Source: Clostridiales bacterium | GTDB lineage: Bacteria > Bacillota > Clostridia > Saccharofermentanales > Saccharofermentanaceae | Assembly: GCA_017561715.1 (NCBI GenBank) | Contig: JAFZBN010000013.1 | Location: forward strand, 1-64,000 | DNA length: 64,000 nt | Reading direction: 5' to 3' | Part shown: piece after piece, positions 48,691 to 57,507 of the stretch | How positions within the stretch are numbered: the stretch's first letter is position 1 | How the letters are laid out: each line of letters starts with the position of its first letter | Position numbers and translations under genes: made by a program | The notes under the pieces: model-generated | The model's input: the letters and a program-made list of their open reading frames with translations, nothing else | Told to the model about the DNA's origin: nothing | The model's database searches: none

Positions 48691-49398
48691 TCAGCACGCC
48701 TCCATCGCCATGAAGATATCCATGTAGTGTACGCCGTCCTTGTCATACTCGTACTCGAAACAAGCGACGATACCCTCCGGCATCTTCTCTTTAACCACAT
48801 GCACCTGGAGATAATCCAGGATCCGTCTGTACCCGTTCGGGATCCTCTCAAACGGGCGGATGTGCGGTTCCGTGACTGTGATCACTGCATACTCCGCTTC
48901 TGCATTCGTCGCGTATTCCACCCCCGGACAGTTCGTTTCAAAACCTTCCGGAAGCACATATGCCGCCACATAACCGTGCAGATTAAAGCGCATCTGCTGT
49001 TCCTGAGAAACGAACGGGAAATCCCATCCGATCAGTTTCGCCCCCGGATCGGCAGCCAGAAGGCCGCTCGTCTTTCCCCAATTCTGCATATGCGTAATAA
49101 CATCTTCCTCAGGGTTCGGAGAGATCATCACATATCTCGCCATGCGGAACGCGGGGAGCTTGCGCTTCGTCACTTCCGAATAGATATTCTCCTTCGCGGA
49201 CAGATCTTCTCTTACGAGCTCATCCATCTTGCATGAGAAGATATCACACATCTCAACAAGCCGGTCGAGCTCCGGTACGACCTCGTCTGTTTCCCAGCGC
49301 GAGACCGTCTGACGCGTCACTTTCAGCAGGTCAGCAAACTGCTCCTGCGTCATCGTCTTCTGTTTCCGTAGATAACTGATATTCGTTCCTAAACTCAT
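48691..49398 (-). CDS. HTH regulator with GyrI-like effector domain
   Basis: A 235-residue protein. Residues 1-65 are an XRE helix-turn-helix (MTQEQFADLLKVTRQTVSRWE) and residues about 80-235 a GyrI/SOUL-like small-molecule-binding domain (GWDFPFVSQEQQMRFNLHGYVAAY). Such proteins often control multidrug response genes. The start at 49398 is preceded by AGAGGTAAGACC. GCAACA-CGTCA-TGTTGC, about 110 bases upstream, is a likely operator. Confidence 0.8.
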   Translation of the reverse strand: MSLGTNISYLRKQKTMTQEQFADLLKVTRQTVSRWETDEVVPELDRLVEMCDIFSCKMDELVREDLSAKENIYSEVTKRKLPAFRMARYVMISPNPEEDVITHMQNWGKTSGLLAADPGAKLIGWDFPFVSQEQQMRFNLHGYVAAYVLPEGFETNCPGVEYATNAEAEYAVITVTEPHIRPFERIPNGYRRILDYLQVHVVKEKMPEGIVACFEYEYDKDGVHYMDIFMAMEAC

Positions 49399-49506
49399 GG
49401 TCTTACCTCTGATCAAGTTATATTCCATCGGCCATCCGGTAAGACCATTATTCCACATGTTGCGTGTCAGTTCCACCAACTAAGACGTGCTTTTTCTTTA
49501 TTCTCT

Positions 49507-49523
49507 GCAACACGTCATGTTGC
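49507..49523. promoter_or_regulatory. Candidate operator (inverted repeat)
   Basis: GCAACA and TGTTGC flank CGTCA. Related TGTTGC half-sites occur at about 49457 and, with a mismatched partner, 49519-49537. They lie between the HTH-GyrI gene and the divergent protease gene. Binding is inferred. Confidence 0.4.
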
Positions 49524-49654
49524 ATATCATGCACAACGCTTCTTGATCGTTGATCATAAGAAGATCCGTCCGGCATGATTTCAAATCTGTCACTTTTTCT
49601 CAATTAGTTTTGCCTATAATCTATAGCAGATCAATCGGGGAAGAGGGTAATATC

Positions 49655-51046
49655 ATGTTCAGATCTCAAAGAGTAAGAAGTGCTTTTGTAGCGGGAGTGT
49701 TAGTAGTATCTATGTTGGCCGGGACCGGCTGCCAAAAGAGTACTGACTCAAAAGAAACCACCAAATCCCGATCCGAGTCTTCGGAGCAAGTCGACACTTC
49801 TTTGGAATCAGGATCCTCGGAAAAACAGGAATCTTCTTCCGATAAACCAGAATCAACAGATCTGACATCGAACGAATCCTATGGCGACGAAGAATTCAAG
49901 CAAGAAGCTCTGAAACTGGCACAGGAACTGGGCGTAAAGGAAGATGAACTTCACGGTCAGTACGAGCTTTTCATAAAGTATATTGACTGCATTGATCAGA
50001 ACACGGAAATAGGTACATTGAAAGATTATGTACTCCACCTTTTCCCTGTCGTTGCCGATCACCTAAAGCCGGAAGATGAATCCTACTTTTTCCAGAATCT
50101 TTCTGAGCTGAGAGCAGAGATCGGTGAGACGCAGACGCCTTCTGCCGCAGAGTTTTATCCCGGCAGTAACCTTGTCCTGATAAACGGAAATGGCGAAAAT
50201 GGGGAGTCCGGCGCAAGTTATAGCATAATGTATCACGAGCTGATGCACTTCATCGATTTCTCGATCGGCGGCGACTACCGTTCGAACGTATACTATACAG
50301 GCACCCGCTTTGCACACGGGGAAGAACTTACGGATAAGGAATGGGAGAACTGCATATCAGTAGAAACAGATTTCATCACAGAAGGCGGTGCCGATTACTA
50401 TGCAGGTAAATACTATCGGAAGACCACGGAAGGCTACAACACTCCGGCCAGTTTTCTTTCCGGGATCGAATGGATCTACGGAGAAGAAACCGCAGACCGT
50501 CTGTTTTTCAGTTCTGACTCGACGATGGAGTTTATCCTTCTTCTAGAGGATGCCGGAATCTCGGATCAGAAGATCGTCGATATCCTCAGAACCTTTAATT
50601 TTCAAACGTATGGTTCGAACCAGTTGCCGGAGATCCCGGTCCGCATGGAAGATGTACTGGTCGATCTTTATGAAAGCAAGAAAGGCTCCGGGTGGAAGGA
50701 AGATAAGGTCTTCATGCAGATCTTAAACGAGATCCATGCCTGGACGATCGAGGATTGTCCGTTTGCACACGAAGAACTGAAAACTCTTCTCCTCGATTAC
50801 CCTGCCATGAAAAAAATGTCGCAAAGCGTGTTGAGCCAGATCGATCAGCGCACTTCGCAGGAACTGATCCGTTTTTTCAAACTGATCCTTCTCGATGGAA
50901 AACCGTATCTGGCAGCGGATCTGTTTGCTTCATATGAGTTTGACAGAAACGAAGCGATCTCCCTCATTGTCGAGTATGACTTTGATCAGGAGAAAGTCAT
51001 CTCGTATGAGTACTATGTTCCGGACTATCCGAAGTGGATCATTTGA
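49655..51046 (+). CDS. Zinc-metalloprotease-like lipoprotein
   Basis: A 463-residue protein. Signal peptide with lipobox LAGTGC (about residue 26), a Ser/Glu-rich linker to about residue 75, then a globular region with the gluzincin-type zinc motif YHELMHFIDF (HExxH, about residue 195) and downstream ITEGGADYYAG, which would provide the third ligand. The protein is expected on the cell surface. I do not recognise a named peptidase family. AGAGGG precedes the ATG at 49655; the octamer occurs just inside the start (49680) and in front (49487). Confidence 0.75.
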   Translation: MFRSQRVRSAFVAGVLVVSMLAGTGCQKSTDSKETTKSRSESSEQVDTSLESGSSEKQESSSDKPESTDLTSNESYGDEEFKQEALKLAQELGVKEDELHGQYELFIKYIDCIDQNTEIGTLKDYVLHLFPVVADHLKPEDESYFFQNLSELRAEIGETQTPSAAEFYPGSNLVLINGNGENGESGASYSIMYHELMHFIDFSIGGDYRSNVYYTGTRFAHGEELTDKEWENCISVETDFITEGGADYYAGKYYRKTTEGYNTPASFLSGIEWIYGEETADRLFFSSDSTMEFILLLEDAGISDQKIVDILRTFNFQTYGSNQLPEIPVRMEDVLVDLYESKKGSGWKEDKVFMQILNEIHAWTIEDCPFAHEELKTLLLDYPAMKKMSQSVLSQIDQRTSQELIRFFKLILLDGKPYLAADLFASYEFDRNEAISLIVEYDFDQEKVISYEYYVPDYPKWII

Positions 51047-51186
51047 TTTCGTTGGCCCGAAAGCACGATTAAGTGGGACAAATTCGATCCCGATTTCGTC
51101 TGATAAATAGAACATGTTTCAGATTTATCACGGAAAGAATTTCAGAAGACTTTTCCGTCGAGCTTTAAGGACGAGAGGGATACGGT

Positions 51187-52008
51187 ATGAAAAAGATGAT
51201 CTCTGTTTGTTTGGCTTTGATGATGGCGCTTTCGATGGCGGCATGTAAGGCATCAGACAAAAAGAAAACAGACGCTGTTACGGAAACCACAACCGAAACT
51301 GACAGTACTTTTCCGGACGAATTGCTTGATACTAAAGACCTGGCATTTACGGCATCCTGCGAAAACGGCGGACCATTTAATTGGGGAACTGATTATTGGA
51401 CAAGGATCAGTTATTACGTTTATTACAACGGGATCATTGAGATAAAGACCAGTTATACATTAAGCGGTGAATCAGATGTAGAAAAAGAGATCAGTTATAC
51501 AGATCTCAAGAGGATCAGAACTCTGGCTGATGATTTCAGAAAAAACAGATCCCAGTATGATCTGGATTATTCCAATTGTTATGACATGGACAGTTGGAGC
51601 TTTGCTACTTACGATGTCAATGGCAGCAGAACATCAGTCTATGGCGGATACACCGTTGGAATTACAGAGCTCGTCGGCATACAAAATACTCTTGCCTATT
51701 ACGAGGATAAGGAGACGACGTCTGACCGAGCATACGATCTGTTCGAAGGTAAGTATGTGTGTCCTGATGACAATCAGCAGTATGTATCACTCTATAAGAC
51801 AGATGGCCGGGTTTATCTTGAAGTCAAACCTGCAGGCCAGCCAAATGCTGTAGTCTATGAAATAAGTGACGTAGAATTACAGGAGGAAAATGTCTTTTTC
51901 GGTTATGTTCAAGATGGCGGTTGGCACTATTTCTCTTATAGTTATTCGGCAGACAAGACCACGATCCAGGACACGGATACTTCTGTAACTTACAATAAGC
52001 AGATGTGA
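51187..52008 (+). CDS. Lipoprotein of unknown function, tandem copy 1
   Basis: A 273-residue lipoprotein. The signal peptide MKKMISVCLALMMALSMAAC leads into a Thr-rich linker and then a beta-rich domain (YYVYYNGIIEIKTSYTLS; DSWSFATYDVNGSRTSVYGG). A second small domain begins at about residue 185 (GKYVCPDDNQQYVSLY). No family is recognised. The start ATG follows GAGAGGGATACGGT. The first 63 coding bases differ from the next gene's by only two bases. Confidence 0.75.
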   Translation: MKKMISVCLALMMALSMAACKASDKKKTDAVTETTTETDSTFPDELLDTKDLAFTASCENGGPFNWGTDYWTRISYYVYYNGIIEIKTSYTLSGESDVEKEISYTDLKRIRTLADDFRKNRSQYDLDYSNCYDMDSWSFATYDVNGSRTSVYGGYTVGITELVGIQNTLAYYEDKETTSDRAYDLFEGKYVCPDDNQQYVSLYKTDGRVYLEVKPAGQPNAVVYEISDVELQEENVFFGYVQDGGWHYFSYSYSADKTTIQDTDTSVTYNKQM

Positions 52009-52052
52009 TCATGAAGTTGATTTTGAGAGGCAAGATCGAGGGGGAAAACGGT

Positions 52053-52541
52053 ATGAAAAAGATGATCGCTGTTTGTTTGGCTTTGATGATGGCGCTTCCG
52101 ATGGCGGCATGTAAGAATAAAAAATCCAAAAAGAAAGATATCGATGATATCAAATCGATCGACGGTATCATGCTTAAGGTCAGTTCGACTTCTTATGAGC
52201 TTCAGGACCCGAATTACGATCTGCGGACGGGAGAAGTCTTTTATGTTCGTTATGATGGAACGCTTGAGTGCACCGAATATTGGTCAATAAGCGACAATAA
52301 GGAATACTCAACAGTACTTTCCGACAGCGATCTTGTGGACGTGTATGAATTTTGCCAGGAATACGGTGACGGCGAAAAATTAAAGGACTATGAAGAACAG
52401 GCAGCTGATGGAGAGAAGCTGGAGTTTACCTACATAGATGAAGATGGAGAAGAGCATTTTATCTACTTTGGCTACTGCTATCAGAACGAGGCTCTTTGGA
52501 ATCTTTATACTCGGTTAGGGAGTTACATCCGCAACCTTTAA
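52053..52541 (+). CDS. Lipoprotein of unknown function, tandem copy 2
   Basis: A 162-residue lipoprotein whose signal peptide MKKMIAVCLALMMALPMAAC is nearly identical at the DNA level to that of the preceding gene, although the mature proteins have diverged strongly. The mature part keeps a similar pattern (YVRYDGTLECTEYWS and LSDSDLVDVYEFCQEY), so it may be a shortened paralogue of the first domain. GAGGGGGAAAACGGT precedes the ATG. The 270 bases after it contain a terminator and no other gene until the small ORF at 52816. Confidence 0.75.
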   Translation: MKKMIAVCLALMMALPMAACKNKKSKKKDIDDIKSIDGIMLKVSSTSYELQDPNYDLRTGEVFYVRYDGTLECTEYWSISDNKEYSTVLSDSDLVDVYEFCQEYGDGEKLKDYEEQAADGEKLEFTYIDEDGEEHFIYFGYCYQNEALWNLYTRLGSYIRNL

Positions 52542-52756
52542 TTCGAGATACCACCAGGAAGAAGTTGTTTTTGATTGATCGAACAGATCGAGAAAGCTTA
52601 TAACTGGATACCGGAAAGCTCCGAAGAGAAAGCCGCCTGAAAAACGGCGAGGCCGGTTTTTAAATCGTACGATTTCGAACCATTCTCATAAAGCGGAATA
52701 TGCAAAGAACAGCCAGAAAAGCATCGCCAAGAAATGATTAAGATTGTCTAAAGCCG

Positions 52757-52788
52757 AAAAAGAGAGCCACAAAAAGTGGCTCTCTTTT
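52757..52788. terminator. Bidirectional terminator
   Basis: AAAAAGAGAGCCAC and GTGGCTCTCTTTT form a 13-bp stem with T-runs on both sides. It separates the tandem lipoproteins from the minus-strand sigma operon. Confidence 0.85.
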
Positions 52789-52815
52789 CTTTGCTTATGT
52801 TAGTGACGTGAGATC

Positions 52816-52926
52816 TTATGCGTCGCTTTCTTCTTCAACAGCTTCTGCAGGATCTACCAGCGGGATATCGATGTCAAGTGTGAAGCGCCCTCTTTCGTCA
52901 ATAAGCTTACTGACGAAGTATGTCAT
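52816..52926 (-). CDS. 36-residue acidic ORF coupled to the sigma-factor gene
   Basis: ATG at 52926 overlaps the stop of the sigma fusion gene (ATGA) and reads 36 codons. The product starts MTYFVSKLIDERGRFTLDI and ends in an acidic DPAEAVEEESDA tail. The stop-start overlap and position before the terminator favour translation, but it is short and unrecognised. It could be a small partner of the sigma factor or the remnant of a longer gene. Confidence 0.45.
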   Translation of the reverse strand: MTYFVSKLIDERGRFTLDIDIPLVDPAEAVEEESDA

Positions 52927-54320
52927 ATGCAGGAACTCTCTGTATCTCCCGAACCGAGCGTCATGAGCGAATCGCGACCCAGAATCCTCATCAATGCTTC
53001 ACAAGAGGCACTATAGTATTCATCCCATGTATCTCTGTCCGGCGCGACGATGAGCAGACTGGCGCGGCTTCCCGGATCCAGTGTGCCGTCGTCATTGCGA
53101 ATGATGTGGATACTGATCTGATCAAAGCCTCCCGCATTCCCCATAGACTCCAGATGCCAGAAATAGAACACCCAGTTGACACCATCTTCCTGGAACTTCA
53201 GATCATTCGGATATACCGTACAACGGTCCGGGAAATTTTCCAAGGTTGTGTCCGCCGGTGTCTGGGAGATCTCAATGATGTTTTCAATGATCTCTTCCCT
53301 ATTCTTTCCATCGAATGCTAAGAAAATGGTTCCTGACGGATTCGGCTTACCTGCGTTGGTGTAGACCGTTGTTTCCGTGGTCGTTTCTTCTGTCGGTTCA
53401 GCAGTTGTTTCGGAAGTTGATTCTTTCTTTTCACTTTCTTCTGTCAGATCGATGCTTTCCTCGACGTCCTTGCCGTTAGCTTCTTCTGTCGTAACTTCGG
53501 TCGTTTCTTTTCTCGTTGTTTCCTCTTTCTTGTCTGACGTGTTATTGATGTTTAATGCGATGATTCCGGCCAAAGCGCCTACTGCCAGTGCAGAAGCGCA
53601 GCCGATGATGATTTTCTTGCTCATGATACCTGTTCCTTTCTTGATCGCCTCCTTGGCGATTTGTTTCCCTGCTTCCGAGGAAGCAGCCTCAGCAGATGCG
53701 GACAGGTGAAGTAATGAAGCGGGCATGGGTTTGATCGGTACCTGCTCGGCTTCTTTTGTAAAAAGCTTCGTTAAGAACGGCAGCGGCATACCAAACAGCT
53801 TCGTGTTACTTTCTTCTTCATATTTCTCTACCTCCTTCTTGATCTTTTTACGGGCATAGTTCAGACGCCAGAGGACCGTTCCCTGAGGGACACCCAGGGC
53901 TTCCGCGATCTCTTTTGTGCTCATCTCATTAAAGTAGAATAAGATGATCGTTCTTCTGACTTCTTCCGAAAGAGAATTCTCGATAATGTCCATAACGATC
54001 TTGCGCGTCTCGGCCGATTCCACGATCGAATCCGGAAGAAAATCCTCGGGAACCGTCTCGAGGTTTTCAAGGACCTCGTCTTCAACGTTCGTCGTTCTAA
54101 CCGATTTCAGACGTGTAAGGCACTTGTTTGCAGCGATCTTCTTAAGAAGGGCGACTACTTTGCTCGTGTCTTCCAGATTGCCGTAGTGCTCAATAAAGGA
54201 AATGAATGTGTCCTGCACGACATCCTCAGCGTCGGCTTCATTCTTAAGAAGAGCCATGGCTGTCCAGTACACGGCGCGGTAACCTTCGTTATAGATCTTT
54301 TCAAGTTCTTTCTCTGTCAT
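52923..54320 (-). CDS. ECF sigma factor fused to a membrane anchor and extracytoplasmic domain
   Basis: A 465-residue protein. Residues about 1-75 are sigma region 2 (AVYWTAMALLKNEADAEDVVQDTFISFIEH) and about 110-165 sigma region 4 (STKEIAEALGVPQGTVLWRLNYARKKIKK). After a linker there is one membrane span (about residues 236-258, IIIGCASALAVGALAGIIAL), a Thr/Glu-rich stalk (about 262-330) and an outside domain of about 130 residues of unknown family. This joins the polymerase-binding part and a possible sensor in one chain, unlike the usual sigma/anti-sigma pair. AGGAGGCAAGTT precedes the ATG. It lies downstream of, and 94 bases from, the TIR gene on the same strand. Confidence 0.88.
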   Translation of the reverse strand: MTEKELEKIYNEGYRAVYWTAMALLKNEADAEDVVQDTFISFIEHYGNLEDTSKVVALLKKIAANKCLTRLKSVRTTNVEDEVLENLETVPEDFLPDSIVESAETRKIVMDIIENSLSEEVRRTIILFYFNEMSTKEIAEALGVPQGTVLWRLNYARKKIKKEVEKYEEESNTKLFGMPLPFLTKLFTKEAEQVPIKPMPASLLHLSASAEAASSEAGKQIAKEAIKKGTGIMSKKIIIGCASALAVGALAGIIALNINNTSDKKEETTRKETTEVTTEEANGKDVEESIDLTEESEKKESTSETTAEPTEETTTETTVYTNAGKPNPSGTIFLAFDGKNREEIIENIIEISQTPADTTLENFPDRCTVYPNDLKFQEDGVNWVFYFWHLESMGNAGGFDQISIHIIRNDDGTLDPGSRASLLIVAPDRDTWDEYYSASCEALMRILGRDSLMTLGSGDTESSCI

Positions 54321-54414
54321 AACTTGCCTCCTTCATATCCGCATCTACTCTCTAAACGACTGAGAGACACGAATTATTGGGTAGGATAGAAAAAATTGTT
54401 TTCAAATACGGATT

Positions 54415-56778
54415 TCACGCTTCAAGATCGATCCACATCGCGGGACGGATGGCGTTCATGTTGACAAAAACGCCTCGGCCGCCGAAGTTCACGGTGCCGT
54501 CGTTGCTGACGTATGCGCCTGTCGATCTGAGCCACCATGTGCACGATCCGTTATCTCCTCTGATCCCGCCTTGCGCAAGGCAGTACGGGGTTGCCTGACA
54601 AACACGAGCGCTGTTGTTTGAACTGAAATACAGATTCGCTTCCGTGCTGTTCAGAAGGAATACCTTATCTACGGTGTCGTTTCCGTATGTGGTGCTGTAG
54701 GAGTGCGTCTTGTCAGAAGCTACGGAAACGCTCATGATCATGTTCTTTTCTTCCGCGGAAAAAGCACTGTTCACGAATGTCTCGTTCAGCCACTTTCGAA
54801 GCGAGCATGTCTCCCATGTCACGTCGGTATTACTCTCGTTATATCTTTTGCAATCGAGCGCGTCTTTGCTGATGACATAGATCCTGTTCCCCTCATTTTT
54901 CAAAACGAGCCATTCGATGTCGGAAACTTCACTTCCCGACGCCTGAGGATAGCGGCCGAACGTGATCTTTACGAAACGCTTGTAGGTAGATACCTGCTTG
55001 AGCTCCTTCTCACTTACGATCTCTACGATACGGGGATTAGACAGAAGCACCTTGATCGCCTGGCCGAAACTCCAGTCGTTTCTGCTATCGCCTTTTCCCT
55101 CTTCGATTTTTGTTTCAAGAGAAGATACGGTTTCTCGGGCGGCTACAAGCGCTTCCATCGCCTGCTCTTTCGTCGAGAATCCGTTGAGTTGACTGCTTAC
55201 GGCTGCCAGCTGGACATCGAACTGCTTTACTGCCTCGGATGCTTCCGAGATCTCACTTTCAAGGCGCTTCTTCTCCTTGCCGGAGAACATTCCGAGAGAA
55301 TCACGCCGGGAACTGAGCGCGCTGAGTTTTTCGGCCGCCGCGGTCCTTTCCACGTTGAGTTTTCTCGCCTTAAATGCCACCTGGTCAAAGTTTTCGCAAG
55401 TGCTTTCAAGAACGACTACTCTCTGCTTCGATTCTTCCAGCTGATGCTCCAGGGACTGTCTGTTGGACGTTAATGTGGCGATGACTTTTTTCGCCGCATC
55501 CTGCGCTTCTATTTCGGCCTGCCTTTTTCTTTCTTCTTCGGCTTTGATGCGCATCATTTCCGCCGATTTATACGCGGCGATATAACCGTTGATGTCGGCT
55601 CTTAAAGAATCGCTTCCGTAGCGCAGAGCTTTCTTTGTATTTACGTTATTCTCAAATTCAGTTACATCGTTCAGAAGGCCGAGATGCGCGACTTGCAGAT
55701 CCGCCATCGCTTTTACCAGATATGCCTCACCGTCTTCCGGATCGATATCCAGTACCTTTTCCGCGTATCTGTCCGCACTTCTCCATTCACCTTCCGAGAT
55801 GAACATGAATGCTCTCTTGATCAGACCGATCTTTGTCAGATCGCCTTCTTTTACCGCCACCGGGGCCGTTCCGATCTGGGTCTTGGATCCCAGGATCTTT
55901 TCGATGCCGCGCAGAAGGTCCTGAATGGCGCCGACTTTTCCCATATCCTGGGCCTGAAGTCTTGCGAATTCCTTGGGCATGTCATAAGCGTCGATCCCTT
56001 TGTAGCAGGGGATCAACGTCTTCTTTGCGCCCTTTTCGATCAGGCTTAAGAAACGGCTCCACTCGTTTTTCACCCAGACGGCGTTATAGTATTCGTAGTC
56101 CGTTCCGAATGCGAGCATGATCTTAGCTGAGTTGAGAGCCGCGAAAATGTAGGGTTCATATTCCTGACCCAGTTTGTCTTCGAGAGTGATTCGAGAGAAA
56201 AATACTTTGTAGCCCTTTTCGACCAGCGCGGTGTATACATCCTGCGCGATCACGCTGTCGATCGTACGATTGCCTGAATCGTCGGTCTCTTTGTAGCAGA
56301 TAAAGATGTCGTACGGGGCTTCTTTGGAAGATACTTCATTGATCCCGATGCGCAAAGCTTCGATCGCTTTCGCTTCGTCTCTATAGACGGCACGGGAAGC
56401 AGGATCCGAGCATTCCATTACCATCTCGAAATCCTGGTCTTCCATTATGCTGTCAAAAGATGATCTGTGACATGTCGGGACCTTTTTGCCGGTTCCGGGA
56501 TCGTCCACATACTCGATTCCGTACTTGCAAAGAAGAAGTCCCCAGTAGGCTTCTGCCTCTTCCGGAAAATCCGATATGATCGTCTCATATACGCCGGAAG
56601 CCTTATCGAATTCGCACGCGTATCTTAATCTGTTCGCGCGTGAAAACAGATTGATCTTTTTCTCATCGTCTAATTGCGGGACAGTCTGGATCGAACCGCA
56701 GTATTCACATTCACATACGGTCATTCCTTCGACAATATCGAGATTGCCGCCGCACATTTTACATTTGAATACTGCCAT
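54415..56778 (-). CDS. TIR-domain protein with zinc ribbon, coiled coil and DUF6273-like C terminus
   Basis: A 787-residue protein. Residues 1-35 form a zinc ribbon (CKMCGGNLDI and CECEYCGSIQ). A TIR domain covers about 145-290: YDIFICYKETDD, VFFSRITLEDKLGQEYEPYIF, and WVKNEW, whose Glu is a candidate NAD-cleaving residue. About 320-560 holds TPR-like and long coiled-coil segments. The last 170 residues look like DUF6273, a C-type-lectin-like fold (ITFGRYPQ, WWLRSTGAY, IRPAMWIDL). It is the last gene of an operon with an SPFH protein and a membrane protein. TIR proteins often act as NADases in defence or stress; that role here is inferred. One octamer copy at 54760. Confidence 0.85.
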   Translation of the reverse strand: MAVFKCKMCGGNLDIVEGMTVCECEYCGSIQTVPQLDDEKKINLFSRANRLRYACEFDKASGVYETIISDFPEEAEAYWGLLLCKYGIEYVDDPGTGKKVPTCHRSSFDSIMEDQDFEMVMECSDPASRAVYRDEAKAIEALRIGINEVSSKEAPYDIFICYKETDDSGNRTIDSVIAQDVYTALVEKGYKVFFSRITLEDKLGQEYEPYIFAALNSAKIMLAFGTDYEYYNAVWVKNEWSRFLSLIEKGAKKTLIPCYKGIDAYDMPKEFARLQAQDMGKVGAIQDLLRGIEKILGSKTQIGTAPVAVKEGDLTKIGLIKRAFMFISEGEWRSADRYAEKVLDIDPEDGEAYLVKAMADLQVAHLGLLNDVTEFENNVNTKKALRYGSDSLRADINGYIAAYKSAEMMRIKAEEERKRQAEIEAQDAAKKVIATLTSNRQSLEHQLEESKQRVVVLESTCENFDQVAFKARKLNVERTAAAEKLSALSSRRDSLGMFSGKEKKRLESEISEASEAVKQFDVQLAAVSSQLNGFSTKEQAMEALVAARETVSSLETKIEEGKGDSRNDWSFGQAIKVLLSNPRIVEIVSEKELKQVSTYKRFVKITFGRYPQASGSEVSDIEWLVLKNEGNRIYVISKDALDCKRYNESNTDVTWETCSLRKWLNETFVNSAFSAEEKNMIMSVSVASDKTHSYSTTYGNDTVDKVFLLNSTEANLYFSSNNSARVCQATPYCLAQGGIRGDNGSCTWWLRSTGAYVSNDGTVNFGGRGVFVNMNAIRPAMWIDLEA

Positions 56779-56814
56779 TTCGTTTCACACCTTAACTCTT
56801 AAATCAGAGGATCC

Positions 56815-57504
56815 TTACTTGCCCATCTTGCAGATGCGATTTCTCTCGGAAAGACCCGTAAGCAGTTTTCCGCAGTAGGATTTCGCGGTCTCGATGTCGC
56901 CGCTTCCGAGAGCGTTCTTCAGTTCTTTCAGCTGAGCATCCAGATCCGCTTCCAGCGCGCTTGTCGCGTCAGAAGAGACCGGATCGCTGAACTTGAATTC
57001 GTCGGCGAGCTTCTTTAGATCCTTTTTCAGAGCTTCATCCGGGCACTGGTCAGCAAGACCTGCGGATACTGCCTGAAGGGAACGCATATTGGAGATGTTC
57101 TGCTTTACCTGAGCCTCCTGACGGACGATCTCATCACGAACCGTCTCGGCAGCGATGCAGCCGATCGCGGCGATCGCGAAGATAATGACGTTGATAATGA
57201 GTGCTGCCCAGGCAGGGAGTTTGGATGCCCAGCACATTTCGGCAATACTTACTACGATCTGAACGACCAGGTAAGTAATACCGATCCTTACGATCGGGAA
57301 ACCATAGAATCTGCTCTTCGGGCTCTTTCCGCCGGAAAGAGCGACACCAAATACATAGAACTGGAGAGCGATCGCGATCACTCCGGAAACAAACGCGATC
57401 CAGAATGTCGCCGTCATGCTGAAGGGTGCCGCAAAAGCGACCACGCTGAATACAGCCAATACTATCGCCAGTACAATACATCCACGTAATCCGTTCTTGC
57501 TCAT
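56815..57504 (-). CDS. Membrane protein of the SPFH-TIR operon
   Basis: A 229-residue protein with four membrane spans in the first 125 residues and a cytoplasmic coiled-coil tail of about 100 residues (ALEADLDAQLKELKNALGSGD). It follows the SPFH gene by 3 bases and precedes the TIR gene by 36 bases. Function unknown; it may anchor the other two products at the membrane. Confidence 0.8.
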   Translation of the reverse strand: MSKNGLRGCIVLAIVLAVFSVVAFAAPFSMTATFWIAFVSGVIAIALQFYVFGVALSGGKSPKSRFYGFPIVRIGITYLVVQIVVSIAEMCWASKLPAWAALIINVIIFAIAAIGCIAAETVRDEIVRQEAQVKQNISNMRSLQAVSAGLADQCPDEALKKDLKKLADEFKFSDPVSSDATSALEADLDAQLKELKNALGSGDIETAKSYCGKLLTGLSERNRICKMGK

Positions 57505-57507
57505 AGA

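Noticed and set aside
51068-51082. ATTAAGTGGGACAAA as a fifth guaA-end repeat
   Set aside because: Only 12 of 15 positions match and the IEWE-stop reading is lost; possible decayed copy but not strong enough to list.
54415-54920. DUF6273-like C terminus as the variable region of a diversity-generating retroelement
   Set aside because: No reverse transcriptase, template repeat or accessory gene is visible in the window.
57160-57180. GCGATCGC-like words as a HIP1-type repeat
   Set aside because: They follow from frequent ATC (Ile) and GCG (Ala) codons and stay in frame within genes.
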